NCBI RefSeq assembly: GCF_040689395.1
Contig: NZ_JBFAZX010000007.1
Span: 62,001-126,000, forward strand
DNA from: Dactylosporangium sp040689395
GTDB lineage: Bacteria > Actinomycetota > Actinomycetes > Mycobacteriales > Micromonosporaceae
Reading direction: 5' to 3'
Length of the DNA: 64,000 nucleotides
This document shows positions 50,382 through 58,916 of the stretch, in pieces. Under the pieces are notes generated by a model that saw only the letters and a program-made list of their open reading frames with translations, was not told the DNA's origin and made no database searches. The translations under genes were made by a program, and so were the position numbers. Each line of letters opens with the position of its first letter. Within the stretch, counting starts at the first letter, position 1.

Positions 50382-52799
50382 CTACTCGAAGCGCAACCCG
50401 TCCGGGCGCATCAGCCGGAACAGCGGCGGCAGGCTGGCCGCGGTCACCAGCAGCACCACGCCGGCGGCGATGGCGCTGACCACGCCCACGCCCGGCCAGT
50501 CGAGGAGGAGATCGGCCGCGACGACGCGCAGCAGCACGGCGCCGAGGGTCAGGCCCAGCGCGGCCGCCACGACCAGGCCCAGCACGACCGGCACGGCGGT
50601 CTGCCACAGGATCGACAGCGCGATCGTGCGCCGTCGGGTGCCGAACGCCACCAGCGACGCGAGGGTCCGGCGCCGCTCCCGCAGCTGCTCCAGGGTGCCG
50701 ACCAGCAGGCTCAGGCCGACCAGGAGGAGGACCACCGTCGCGCCGGCGAACAGGCCGCGGCGGATGCTCGCGAACGTGTCGTCGACGATGCGCCACCGCA
50801 GGATGCTCACGGAGGTGGTGAGCCCGAGGCCCATGGCGGCGTTGCGCAGGTGATCCGCGGCGTCCGGGTTCGCCTGGTCGAGGCCGATGTAGCTGTAGAT
50901 GCGCTGGTCGGCCCTGACCGGCGGGGCCGCGCCGGGGGTGAGCAGCAGGCCTTGGTGGTCCATCCCGTACGCGTCGCGGCGCTCGCGGGCGGTTTGCAGA
51001 TGCTGCGGCACGGTCCAGCGCTGGCCGTCGCGCTCGGGGTCGAAGCCGCCGAGGATCACCGTGCGCCCCGCGGTGCCGGTTGCGTCCTGGTTGCCGGGCC
51101 GCGTGAACGAGGCCGGGTCGACCGCGAACGCGTCGCCTTCGACGCAGCCGGGCAGGTCGGCGAGCCGGCGCAGGGTCTCGCAGTCGGCGACGACGATCTC
51201 GAACGAATTGGTGTCGGGCGCGTCCTCGACCCTTGCCCTGTCCTGCCGATACGAATACAGGCCGGTCACGCCGGGGGTCGTGCGCAGCACGGTGCCGACG
51301 TCGGCGGTGCCGCGCGCCGCGGCCTGCGGCGAGATGGTCACGGCCGTCACCGCCTGGACCTGGTTGACGTCCTGCTCGCTGTCCCTCGTGCTGCTGGCCT
51401 CGGCCGTGGCGAAGAGCATCTGCAGGGCGATCGTGCCGGCCGCGGCGACCGCGATGGCGTTCACGGCCCGCAGCGCGCTGTCGGAGGACAGCTGCAGCCT
51501 GCGCACCGCGAGCTGCCACGACACCGCGCCGCCGGCCCCGAGGCGGGCGACGAGCCGATCGAACAGCCACGGCAGCAGGGCGGCGACGCCGAGCAGCAGC
51601 AGGACGACACCGCCCGCGGCCTGCCAGACGTTGAGGCGCTGCACCCGTTCGCCGATGAGCGGGACCAGCAGGCCCAGGCCGGCCAGCGGCAGCAGGATCC
51701 GCCACCAGATCCGCCGCCGGGTGCGCGAGACGGCCCTGCGCACCACGCCGAGCGGCTCGACGACGACCCGGCGCAGGGCCAGCAGCGTCATGGCCAGCGC
51801 GGCCAGCGGCACGGCGACGACGATCAGCGCGGCCAGGGCGGCCGAGGGGCGGATGTCCGAGGCGAACACGCTGGTCCTGGACAGGCTGAGCCGCTCGGCG
51901 AACTGCCGGCCGACGAGGAAGAACCCGACGCCGAGCAGCACCCCGAGCGCGGCGCTGACGACCGCCTCGCCGGCGGCGACGCGGCGGGTCATCCACGTGT
52001 CGGCGCCGACGAGCCGGACCGCGGCGAGCCGCCGGTCGCGCTGCTCGCCGCCGAAGCGGGTGGCCGCCGCGACGAACATGGCTACCGGCATCAGCAGCGC
52101 CACGAAGATGACCACGACGAGCAGCAGCAGAACAGGGTGGAGCGGATCGCTCGTGCGGTGCGAGCCATACGAGGCCACCCGCATCACGCTGTGCTGGCCG
52201 TCGGCGAGGTCGCCGCGGGTGCCGTAGAAATACAGCTCGCTGGGCCCCGAGAGGCCCTCCTTGGCGATGGTGCCGGCGATCGGCTGCGGGAATCGCTGGT
52301 GCAGCAGGGCACCCTCTGGCGCGGCGAGCAGGTCGCGCAGCGCCGGGGAGACCAGGATCGTGCCGTCCGGCGGCAGCGCGGAGACCCCCGGCGGCAGCAC
52401 CGGGTGCGAGCCCTCGGCGCGCAGGAACCGGCCGCTGACCAGGCGGTCGCGATACTCGCTGGTGATCGGCAGCGACAGGACGGTCGCGTCGCTCTTCGGC
52501 GGCGAATCCGCGAAGTGCACGCTGCGGGCGTCGGTGCGGGTGTGCTGGCCGTCGAGGATGCCGGGGACGGACACCGCGAGGAGCAGGACCGCCACGCCGA
52601 GCCCGACGCCGAGCGCGGTCAGCCCGGTGCGCAGCAGTCCCTCCCGGCCGCCGCTGAGCGCCAGCCGGGCGCCGAGCCCGATCTCGGCGAGCCAGCGCCG
52701 CAGGGCGCCGGGGCGCCCGTGCGATCGCGGTGGCTCGGCTGAGGGCCGGGCTGGGGGGCCGGTGTCCCGCGTCGCGGAGCCGGCCGGGAGCGCGGTCAT
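50382..52799 (-). CDS. FtsX-type ABC transporter permease
   Basis: 805 residues, two repeats of the MacB/FtsX layout: helix near 58-80, a large outside loop, three helices (about 220-355), a helix pair (about 400-450), a second outside loop (about 480-680) and a last block of three helices (about 690-795). The ATG overlaps the ATPase stop as ATGA. Such permeases export peptides or lipids, or release lipoproteins, without a membrane-crossing channel. Confidence 0.92.
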   Translation of the reverse strand: MTALPAGSATRDTGPPARPSAEPPRSHGRPGALRRWLAEIGLGARLALSGGREGLLRTGLTALGVGLGVAVLLLAVSVPGILDGQHTRTDARSVHFADSPPKSDATVLSLPITSEYRDRLVSGRFLRAEGSHPVLPPGVSALPPDGTILVSPALRDLLAAPEGALLHQRFPQPIAGTIAKEGLSGPSELYFYGTRGDLADGQHSVMRVASYGSHRTSDPLHPVLLLLVVVIFVALLMPVAMFVAAATRFGGEQRDRRLAAVRLVGADTWMTRRVAAGEAVVSAALGVLLGVGFFLVGRQFAERLSLSRTSVFASDIRPSAALAALIVVAVPLAALAMTLLALRRVVVEPLGVVRRAVSRTRRRIWWRILLPLAGLGLLVPLIGERVQRLNVWQAAGGVVLLLLGVAALLPWLFDRLVARLGAGGAVSWQLAVRRLQLSSDSALRAVNAIAVAAAGTIALQMLFATAEASSTRDSEQDVNQVQAVTAVTISPQAAARGTADVGTVLRTTPGVTGLYSYRQDRARVEDAPDTNSFEIVVADCETLRRLADLPGCVEGDAFAVDPASFTRPGNQDATGTAGRTVILGGFDPERDGQRWTVPQHLQTARERRDAYGMDHQGLLLTPGAAPPVRADQRIYSYIGLDQANPDAADHLRNAAMGLGLTTSVSILRWRIVDDTFASIRRGLFAGATVVLLLVGLSLLVGTLEQLRERRRTLASLVAFGTRRRTIALSILWQTAVPVVLGLVVAAALGLTLGAVLLRVVAADLLLDWPGVGVVSAIAAGVVLLVTAASLPPLFRLMRPDGLRFE

Positions 52800-53473
52800 C
52801 GGGCGCGCTCCAGGTCCAGCGCGCGGCCGTCGCGGACCACGACCTCGCGGTCGGAGTAGGCGGCGACCCGCGGCTCGTGCGTGACCAGGACGACGGCGGC
52901 GCCGCTGTCGCGGGCCGCGGTGGTGAACAGCCGCATGACGCGCTCGCCGTTGAGTGAGTCGAGCGCCCCCGTCGGCTCGTCGGCGAACACCACCCGCGCC
53001 CCGGTCACCAGCGCCCGGGCGACCGCGACCCGCTGGCCCTGGCCGCCGGAGACCTCGCCGGGCCGCTTGCCCGCCACGTCGTCGATCTCCAGCCGGGCCA
53101 GCCACTCGGCGGCGCGCCGCTCGGCGTCGCGGCGGCGCACGCCGTCCAGCCGCAGCGGCAGCGCGACATTCTCCAGGCAGGTCAGCTCGGGCACCAGCTG
53201 CCCGAACTGGAACACGAACCCGAACTCGCCGCGGCGCAGCGCGCTGCGCCGCACGTCGGAGAGGGCGGACAGCTCCTGGCCGCGATACACCACCCGGCCC
53301 GAGTCCGGCGTGATGATCCCGGCCAGGCAGTGCAGCAGCGTGGACTTGCCCGAGCCCGAGGGCCCCATCACGGCCACGATCTCGCCGGCCGCGACCGACA
53401 TCGACGCGCCGGCCAGCGCCGGTGTCGCCCCGAACGACTTGTGCAGATCCTCGGCGAACAACAGCGCGGTCAT
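52796..53473 (-). CDS. ABC transporter ATPase (MacB/LolD type)
   Basis: 225 residues: Walker A GPSGSGKS (about 37-44), signature VSGGQ (about 140), Walker B VVFADEPTGALDS (about 161-173), H-loop VTHEPRVAAYSD. The GALD motif after Walker B marks the FtsE/LolD/MacB group. Overlaps PadR and permease genes by four bases on each side. Confidence 0.95.
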   Translation of the reverse strand: MTALLFAEDLHKSFGATPALAGASMSVAAGEIVAVMGPSGSGKSTLLHCLAGIITPDSGRVVYRGQELSALSDVRRSALRRGEFGFVFQFGQLVPELTCLENVALPLRLDGVRRRDAERRAAEWLARLEIDDVAGKRPGEVSGGQGQRVAVARALVTGARVVFADEPTGALDSLNGERVMRLFTTAARDSGAAVVLVTHEPRVAAYSDREVVVRDGRALDLERAR

Positions 53474-53994
53474 CGGCGCACCAGCCCGGCGAGCTCGTCG
53501 AGGCGGGCCGCGGTGAGCTCCAGCCAGCGCAGGTCGGCCTCCAGGTGGAACAGCGCGTGGTCGCAGATGAGCTGGTCGGACAGGTCGCCGCTGACCTTGC
53601 GCCGGGTCAGCTCGCGCATCATGCGCAGGTGCTCGGCGCGCTGGACGTCCAGCACCTCGGCGGCCGGGCGGCCGGTGGACAGGGCGAGCACGACCTTCAT
53701 GTAGAGGGTGCTCTGCAGGTAGGGCTCGGGCTTCTCCGGCTGTGCGAGCCAGCGCTCGACGTCGGCGACTCCCGCGTCGGTGATCGCATAGCGCTTGCGG
53801 TCGGGCCCCTCGCCCGGCTCGACGCTGTCGACGGTGACCAGGCCGTGCTTGAGCAGGCGGGACAGGGTCGCGTAGACCTGCCCGTAGGCGAGCGGGCGAT
53901 CGGCGCCGAAGCGCTCGTCATAGGCCCGCTTCAGGTCGTAGCCGTGGCGCGGTCGGGCTTCGAGCAGCCCCAGGAACGCTTGAGCGATGGACAT
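53470..53994 (-). CDS. PadR-family regulator
   Basis: 174 residues: winged helix (about 1-80; GLLEARPRHGYDLKRAYDERFG, LAYGQVYATLSRLLKHGLVTVD, RKRYAITDAGVADVERWL) and a C-terminal dimerisation helix domain (Vir_act_alpha_C). First gene of the operon; a perfect palindrome lies 16 bases before the ATG, so it very likely represses its own operon until a ligand of the transporter appears. The start MSIAQAF follows TAGAGT by seven bases. Confidence 0.93.
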   Translation of the reverse strand: MSIAQAFLGLLEARPRHGYDLKRAYDERFGADRPLAYGQVYATLSRLLKHGLVTVDSVEPGEGPDRKRYAITDAGVADVERWLAQPEKPEPYLQSTLYMKVVLALSTGRPAAEVLDVQRAEHLRMMRELTRRKVSGDLSDQLICDHALFHLEADLRWLELTAARLDELAGLVRR

Positions 53995-54001
53995 GCCGGC
54001 C

Positions 54002-54007
54002 ACTCTA
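54002..54007 (-). promoter_or_regulatory. -10 box TAGAGT, leaderless start of padR
   Basis: Seven bases before the PadR ATG and directly downstream of the operator. Confidence 0.6.
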
Positions 54008-54009
54008 CT

Positions 54010-54040
54010 CGACAGGTATACATGCTGTGTATACCTGTCG
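54010..54040. promoter_or_regulatory. PadR operator, perfect 12-base arms
   Basis: CGACAGGTATAC, spacer ATGCTGT, GTATACCTGTCG. It covers the spacer and -35 region of the promoter whose -10 box is TAGAGT, so binding would block polymerase. Confidence 0.8.
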
Positions 54041-54144
54041 CGTATACGGCTTGGACGGTGGCCCTCCGCGGCTCGGGCCTCCTCGGTGGTCTCGGCCTGA
54101 TGCATGCCTTATGCAGGCATATGCGCGTCCCGCAGTACCAAATG

Positions 54145-54169
54145 AACTCCTGCAGTTGTAGGAGTTTTT
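54145..54169 (+). terminator. Hairpin with T-tract in the GH9 leader
   Basis: AACTCCT pairs with AGGAGTT (stem extends by three pairs with one wobble), followed by TTT. It lies 170 bases before the GH9 start on the same strand, where no upstream gene needs ending, so it may be an attenuator or end a short leader RNA. Confidence 0.5.
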
Positions 54170-54268
54170 GTGCCAAACAGTGGCGTCTTGTGTGGGACAG
54201 GTCACATTGGCGGCTTTTGGCCCTTTTCCGGCGGCTTGTCGACCGCTAGGTTCCTCGGGACGCGCCGC

Positions 54269-54288
54269 AATCACCCGGTAATCACCCG
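54269..54288 (+). repeat. Tandem AATCACCCG repeats before the GH9 gene
   Basis: Two AATCACCCG units separated by GT, 50 bases before the start codon. Possible operator half-sites. Confidence 0.4.
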
Positions 54289-54337
54289 ATTTCTGTGTAT
54301 GGGCGCGTGTCCCTGACCCCGACCGACGAGGAGAGCT

Positions 54338-56185
54338 GTGCGCCTGCCCGCGTTTTTGCTTTCACGCAAGGCCCGCCTTGCCGCCGTCGCCGCGATCGTG
54401 GCTGTTCCCGCGGTGACCCTGCCCATCGTGTTCTCCGGACACGATGGCGCCCTGCCCGTTGCCGGCGGTGCCGACAGCGCGTATGCGTTCCCGGCCACCC
54501 CCGACCACATTCCGGACACCCCCGTGCGGGTCAACCAGGTCGGCTACCTGCCGGACGGCCCGAAGCGGGCCACCGTGATCTCGGACTCGACCACGCCCCT
54601 GCCGTGGCAGCTCAAGGACAAGGCCGGCAAGGTCGTCGCGTCCGGAGAGTCGCAGCCGAGGGGCATGGACCCCAGCTCGGGCCAGAACACGCACGTGGTC
54701 GACTTCAGCGAGTACCACGGGACCGGGCACACCTACACCCTGGAGGTCGACGGCAAGGCCAGCCTGCCCTTCGACCTGGACCCGAAGGCGTACAAACAGC
54801 TGAGCGTCGACTCGCTCTCCTTCTTCTACCCGCAGCGCAGCGGCATCGCGATCTCCGACAAGATCGCCCCGGGCTACGGCCGCGCGGCCGGCCACACCGC
54901 TGACACCCACAACGGCGGCGACACCAAGGTCCCGTGCCAGCCGGGCGTGTGCGACTACACCCTCGACGTGACCGGCGGCTGGTACGACGCCGGCGACCAC
55001 GGCAAGTACGTCGTCAACGGCGGCATCTCCGTCGCCCAGCTCATGAGCCTCTACGAGCGCTCGCCGAAGGCCTCGAAGGCCCGCGCCCTGCGCCTGCCCG
55101 AGACCGGCGGCAAGACCCCCGACGTGCTCGCGGAAGCGCGCTGGGAGCTCGACTTCCTGACCAAGATGCAGGTCCCGGCCGGGCAGCCGCTGGCCGGCAT
55201 GGCCCATCACAAGATCCACGACGCGGCCTGGACCGGGCTGCCGACCGACCCGGCGGCTGACACCCAGCAGCGGGAGCTGCACGCCCCGTCGACCGCGGCC
55301 ACGCTCAACCTGGCCGCCGCGGCCGCGCAGGGCGCCCGGGTGTTCGAGCCGTACGACAGTGCCTACGCCGAGAAGCTGCTCAAGGTGGCGAAGACCGCGT
55401 ACGCGGCGGCGCTGGAGCACCCGACGATGTACGCGCCGGACTCGGACTCCACCGGCGGTGGCGCCTACGGCGACAGCGACGTCAGCGACGAGTTCTACTG
55501 GGCGGCGGCCGAGCTGTACATCACCACCGGCGACAAGCGCTACGCCACCGACGTGACGGCCTCGCCGCTGCACAAGGCCGACGTGTTCTCCCGGGCCTTC
55601 GACTGGCAGAACACCGCGGCGCTCGGCCGGCTCGACCTCGCGACCGTGGACAACAAGCTGCCCGACCGCGACCGGGTGCGTCAGTCCGTCGTCGAGGGCG
55701 CCGACCGCTTCCTGAAGACCATGGACGGTCAGGCCTACGGCCAGCCGTACGCGCCCGAGGGCGGGTACGACTGGGCCTCCAACAGCCAGATCCTCAACAA
55801 TCTGGCCGTCGTCGCCACCGCGTTCGAGATCACCGGCAAGGACCGGTACCGCGACGGCGTGGTGTCCGGCATGGACTACATCCTCGGCCGCAACGCGCTG
55901 AACCAGTCCTACGTCACCGGCTACGGCGAGAAGGCGTCGAAGAACCAGCACAGCCGCTGGTACGCCCACCAGCTCGACCCGAAGCTGCCGAACCCGCCGC
56001 GCGGCACCCTCGCCGGCGGCCCGAACTCGCAGCTGCAGGACGAGGTCGCGAGTGCGGCGCTGAAGGGCTGCAAGCCGCAGCTGTGCTACATGGACGACAT
56101 CCAGTCGTGGTCGACGAACGAGCTGACCATCAACTGGAACGCCTCACTGGCGTGGGTCTCGTCGTTCGTGGCGGATCAGCACTGA
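54338..56185 (+). CDS. Secreted GH9 cellulase with N-terminal Ig-like domain
   Basis: 615 residues. N-terminal membrane/signal segment (about 12-33, after basic RLPAFLLSRKARL), a CelD_N immunoglobulin-like domain (about 60-147, VRVNQVGYLPDGPKRATV), then the GH9 barrel. Catalytic motif GWYDAGDHGKYV with D217 and D220, a histidine in QHSRWYAHQ, and the proton donor E595 in STNELTINWNA. Theme C GH9 endoglucanase. GTG start eight bases after GGAGAG. No carbohydrate-binding module, so it may act on soluble glucans. Confidence 0.95.
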   Translation: MRLPAFLLSRKARLAAVAAIVAVPAVTLPIVFSGHDGALPVAGGADSAYAFPATPDHIPDTPVRVNQVGYLPDGPKRATVISDSTTPLPWQLKDKAGKVVASGESQPRGMDPSSGQNTHVVDFSEYHGTGHTYTLEVDGKASLPFDLDPKAYKQLSVDSLSFFYPQRSGIAISDKIAPGYGRAAGHTADTHNGGDTKVPCQPGVCDYTLDVTGGWYDAGDHGKYVVNGGISVAQLMSLYERSPKASKARALRLPETGGKTPDVLAEARWELDFLTKMQVPAGQPLAGMAHHKIHDAAWTGLPTDPAADTQQRELHAPSTAATLNLAAAAAQGARVFEPYDSAYAEKLLKVAKTAYAAALEHPTMYAPDSDSTGGGAYGDSDVSDEFYWAAAELYITTGDKRYATDVTASPLHKADVFSRAFDWQNTAALGRLDLATVDNKLPDRDRVRQSVVEGADRFLKTMDGQAYGQPYAPEGGYDWASNSQILNNLAVVATAFEITGKDRYRDGVVSGMDYILGRNALNQSYVTGYGEKASKNQHSRWYAHQLDPKLPNPPRGTLAGGPNSQLQDEVASAALKGCKPQLCYMDDIQSWSTNELTINWNASLAWVSSFVADQH

Positions 56186-57153
56186 TCCGAGAGCAGGTCT
56201 GAGGACAGGGAATGGGGCGGCCACCGGTCGCCCCATTCCGCGTCCCGGGCCGCCTTGTACAGCGGACCCTCCCGCTTGGACACCAGTGCCGGGCCGACGG
56301 CGGTGTCGCCTCCGCACACCTGCAGGGTGACCAGCCCCTTACGGAACGCTGGGTGCCGCACGATCCGGCCCCCGGCGCCGGGCGCGCGGTCCGCCGCCGT
56401 GAACTCCCGGGTGGCCGCGACGAACGCGAACTTCTCGTCCTCGTAGCCCAGGCTCGCGTCCTTGAGCCGGCGGTGCAGCGCGGAGCGGTTGACCCGGGCG
56501 GCGAAGTGGCACCAGTCCCTGCCCCGCATGCCGCAGCCGACCTGGTGCGGGCAGGGCGCGGCGATGTGCCAGCCATCGGCCAGCAGCACCTCGCGGGCCG
56601 CCAGGATCCGGCGGTACCCCGGCGGCGTCCCGGGCTCGACGAGCACCACGGCGACGGCGGCGGCCGAGCTCGCCCGCGCGACGAGGTCGCGCTGGCGCTC
56701 CTCGTCCAGCTCGGTGAGCACGTAGGACGCGGTGACGAGGTCGGCCGCGGGCACGTCCTCGCCGAGCTGCCACGGCTGCCAGGCGATGTCCTGGTCCTTC
56801 GCGATCCGCGCGCCGAGCTTCAGCGCCTCCGGCACCTGGTCCAGCACCGTGGCCGCGATCGGGCCGTAGACGTCGCGGGCCGCCCACACCGCCGCGCCGG
56901 TGCCGCCGCCGAGGTCGACGACGCTGCGCGGGGCGATCCCCGGCAGCTGACGCAGGGCCGCCGTGACCGCGGCGTGCGTGGCCGGCATGCGATAGGCGGC
57001 GTACGCGGTGGCGTCGACCATGTCGCGCAGCAGCGGCTCGCCCGCAGGCAGGCCGCTGCGGTAGTCGGTGATGAGCCGGCGCACCGAGTCGGCCAGGCGG
57101 GCCGGTGCGACGTCCTGCAGTACCGCGTCCAGGGCTTCCCGCAGCTCAGGCAC
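56176..57153 (-). CDS. Rsm22-type methyltransferase
   Basis: 325 residues: SAM-binding VVDLGGGTGAAVWAA (about 77-91), EPGTPPGYRRIL, and a cysteine-rich element CPHQVGCGMRGRDWCHFAARV like the iron-sulfur site of Rsm22 proteins of mitochondrial ribosomes. Probably associated with the small ribosomal subunit in the cytoplasm. Converges on the GH9 gene and overlaps its last ten bases. Confidence 0.88.
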   Translation of the reverse strand: MPELREALDAVLQDVAPARLADSVRRLITDYRSGLPAGEPLLRDMVDATAYAAYRMPATHAAVTAALRQLPGIAPRSVVDLGGGTGAAVWAARDVYGPIAATVLDQVPEALKLGARIAKDQDIAWQPWQLGEDVPAADLVTASYVLTELDEERQRDLVARASSAAAVAVVLVEPGTPPGYRRILAAREVLLADGWHIAAPCPHQVGCGMRGRDWCHFAARVNRSALHRRLKDASLGYEDEKFAFVAATREFTAADRAPGAGGRIVRHPAFRKGLVTLQVCGGDTAVGPALVSKREGPLYKAARDAEWGDRWPPHSLSSDLLSDQC

Positions 57154-57203
57154 GGTGCCGCCGGTCGGGCGGGCGGATGACGCTCAGATGCAGCACCCGC
57201 ACA

Positions 57204-58735
57204 TCATCGCGGAGCCGCTGGCGCGGGCACCGGGCGGTAGCCGTCGAATGTGACCTCGAGCGTCGCCTCGCCGTGCGTGAGGCCGGGCAGGGCGCGTTCC
57301 AGCGCCGTCGTCCGCGCCGCCGGGACCAGGCCACCGACCGTGAACCGGGGCCCCTCGACCGCCGGTGGATCCGGGATCGCGGCAAACCTGGGCAGCGCCC
57401 CGAGTGTTGCGGCGAGGGCGTCGGCCGGACCCTCGATCGCGAAGCGGTGCACCGGCTCGCACACCACCGTCCCGGCCTCGCGCAGCGCCCGTGCGAGCAG
57501 TTCCGGCACGAGCCGCTTGAAGTCGCCGGCGGTGCTGCTCGGCGCGGAGTACCCGCATCGGGTCACGGTCACCCGCGCGTCGCCGACGTCCCAGCCGCGC
57601 CGGCCGCCGCGGGTGAACGCGTCGCGGACGTAGCGCGTGACGGCGTCCTGGAAGGCGGCGACGGTCTTGTAGACGTACATCGGGATGTGCTCCACGGGCA
57701 CGGCGAACGCGACCTCCAGCCCCTCACCGGGCTCGACGAGCAGTTCGAGGGTGGCCTGGTGCGGGTTGCCGTCACGGCCGATGACCGCGCCCGCGCGGCC
57801 CGTGCCCGCCGGGCGCTCCCGGTGGATGGTGACGGTCTCGCCGGGCGGATCGGCGACACGATCGGCGCGGAACACGAGACGACCGCTAGGCCTCGCACGC
57901 CGTGCAGGCGGCCGATCTCGCCCGCGCGGACGCGGTCCCGGCGGCCGTCGTCGATGGCCGTCACCTTCTCATCGTCGATGCGGTCGCGGACCCGCACGGT
58001 GCCGCTGAACATCCGGACATGTGCCGCGTGATCGCGGTCGATCTTGAAGACGGTGCCGTGCAGCGGCCCGCCGGGGTCCCCGGCCGCCCTCGGCAGGTGT
58101 GCGGCGATGCCCGCGGTCAGCTCGGCGATGCCCGCGCCGGTGATCGCCGATCCCCGGTACGCGGGTCGTATCCGCGCCCGCGCCGTGAGCCGGCCGAGGA
58201 CGCCGGCCGGGACGGGTTCGCCGGCGAGGTAGGCGGCGAGGGCCTCGTCGTCGTGCTCGGCGAGCGCCTCGTCATGGTCGCGCCACAGGGGCACCGCGGC
58301 CGGGATCGGGGCGATCGCCCGGTCCGGGTCGGCGCCGGTGCGGTCGGTCTTGTTGACGAACAGCAGCGTCGGCACGCGTAGCCGGTCGAGGGTGCGCAGC
58401 AGGACGCGGGTCTGCGCCTGGACGCCCTCGACGGCCGAGATCACCAGGACCGCACCGTCGAGCACGCGCAGGGCACGCTCGACCTCGGCGATGAAGTCCG
58501 GGTGACCGGGCGTGTCGATGAGGTTGACGGTCAGCGCGCCGATGCCGAACGTGGCGACGGCGGTCTTGATGGTGATGCCGCGGCGTCGCTCCAGCTCCAG
58601 CGTGTCGGTCTGGGTGCTGCCGGCGTCGACACTGCCGAGGCGGTCGATGACACCGGCGTCGAACAGGAGACGCTCGGTCAGGCTGGTCTTACCGGCGTCG
58701 ACGTGCGCGACGATGCCGAGATTGAGGATGCTCAA
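57204..58735 (-). pseudogene. TetM/EF-G-like GTPase with internal deletion
   Basis: The 5' frame encodes about 284 residues of a ribosome-protection-type GTPase (G1 AHVDAGKTS, G2 RRRGITIKTA, G3 DTPGHPDF, G4 NKTD) up to GRLHGVRGL. From near 57884 a second frame gives the C-terminal domains IV and V (VTIHRERPAGTG, CEPVHRFAIEGPADALAATLGALP, LEVTFDGYRPVP). The sum is about 510 residues against about 640, so domain III is missing and the frame is lost. TTG start with GAAGGA upstream. An intact copy would free ribosomes from tetracycline-like drugs. Confidence 0.8.
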
Positions 58736-58916
58736 CGCGTGTCAGGTCCTTCGCGGGCGAGGTGGACTGCGGCCGGGACGTGACACCTGCGCGCATGGTT
58801 CCCTCTCGTTCGCGATGACCTGGTGCTTCGAATGTACCCGGGCGGGCATCCGATTTTTTTGTCGTACCCCGTCACTAGGCTGTCGCCGACCCCCTCAACG
58901 GAGAAAGGCTCGGCCG
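58736..58916. other. Divergent promoter region
   Basis: About 180 bases between the TetM-like and WGR gene starts. TAGGCT at 58876-58881 lies 35 bases before the WGR ATG and may be its -10 box; a run of T precedes it. No gene. Confidence 0.5.

Noticed and set aside
54041..54337. Known riboswitch before the GH9 gene
   Set aside because: I could not match any conserved riboswitch core; only the hairpin and direct repeats are supported.
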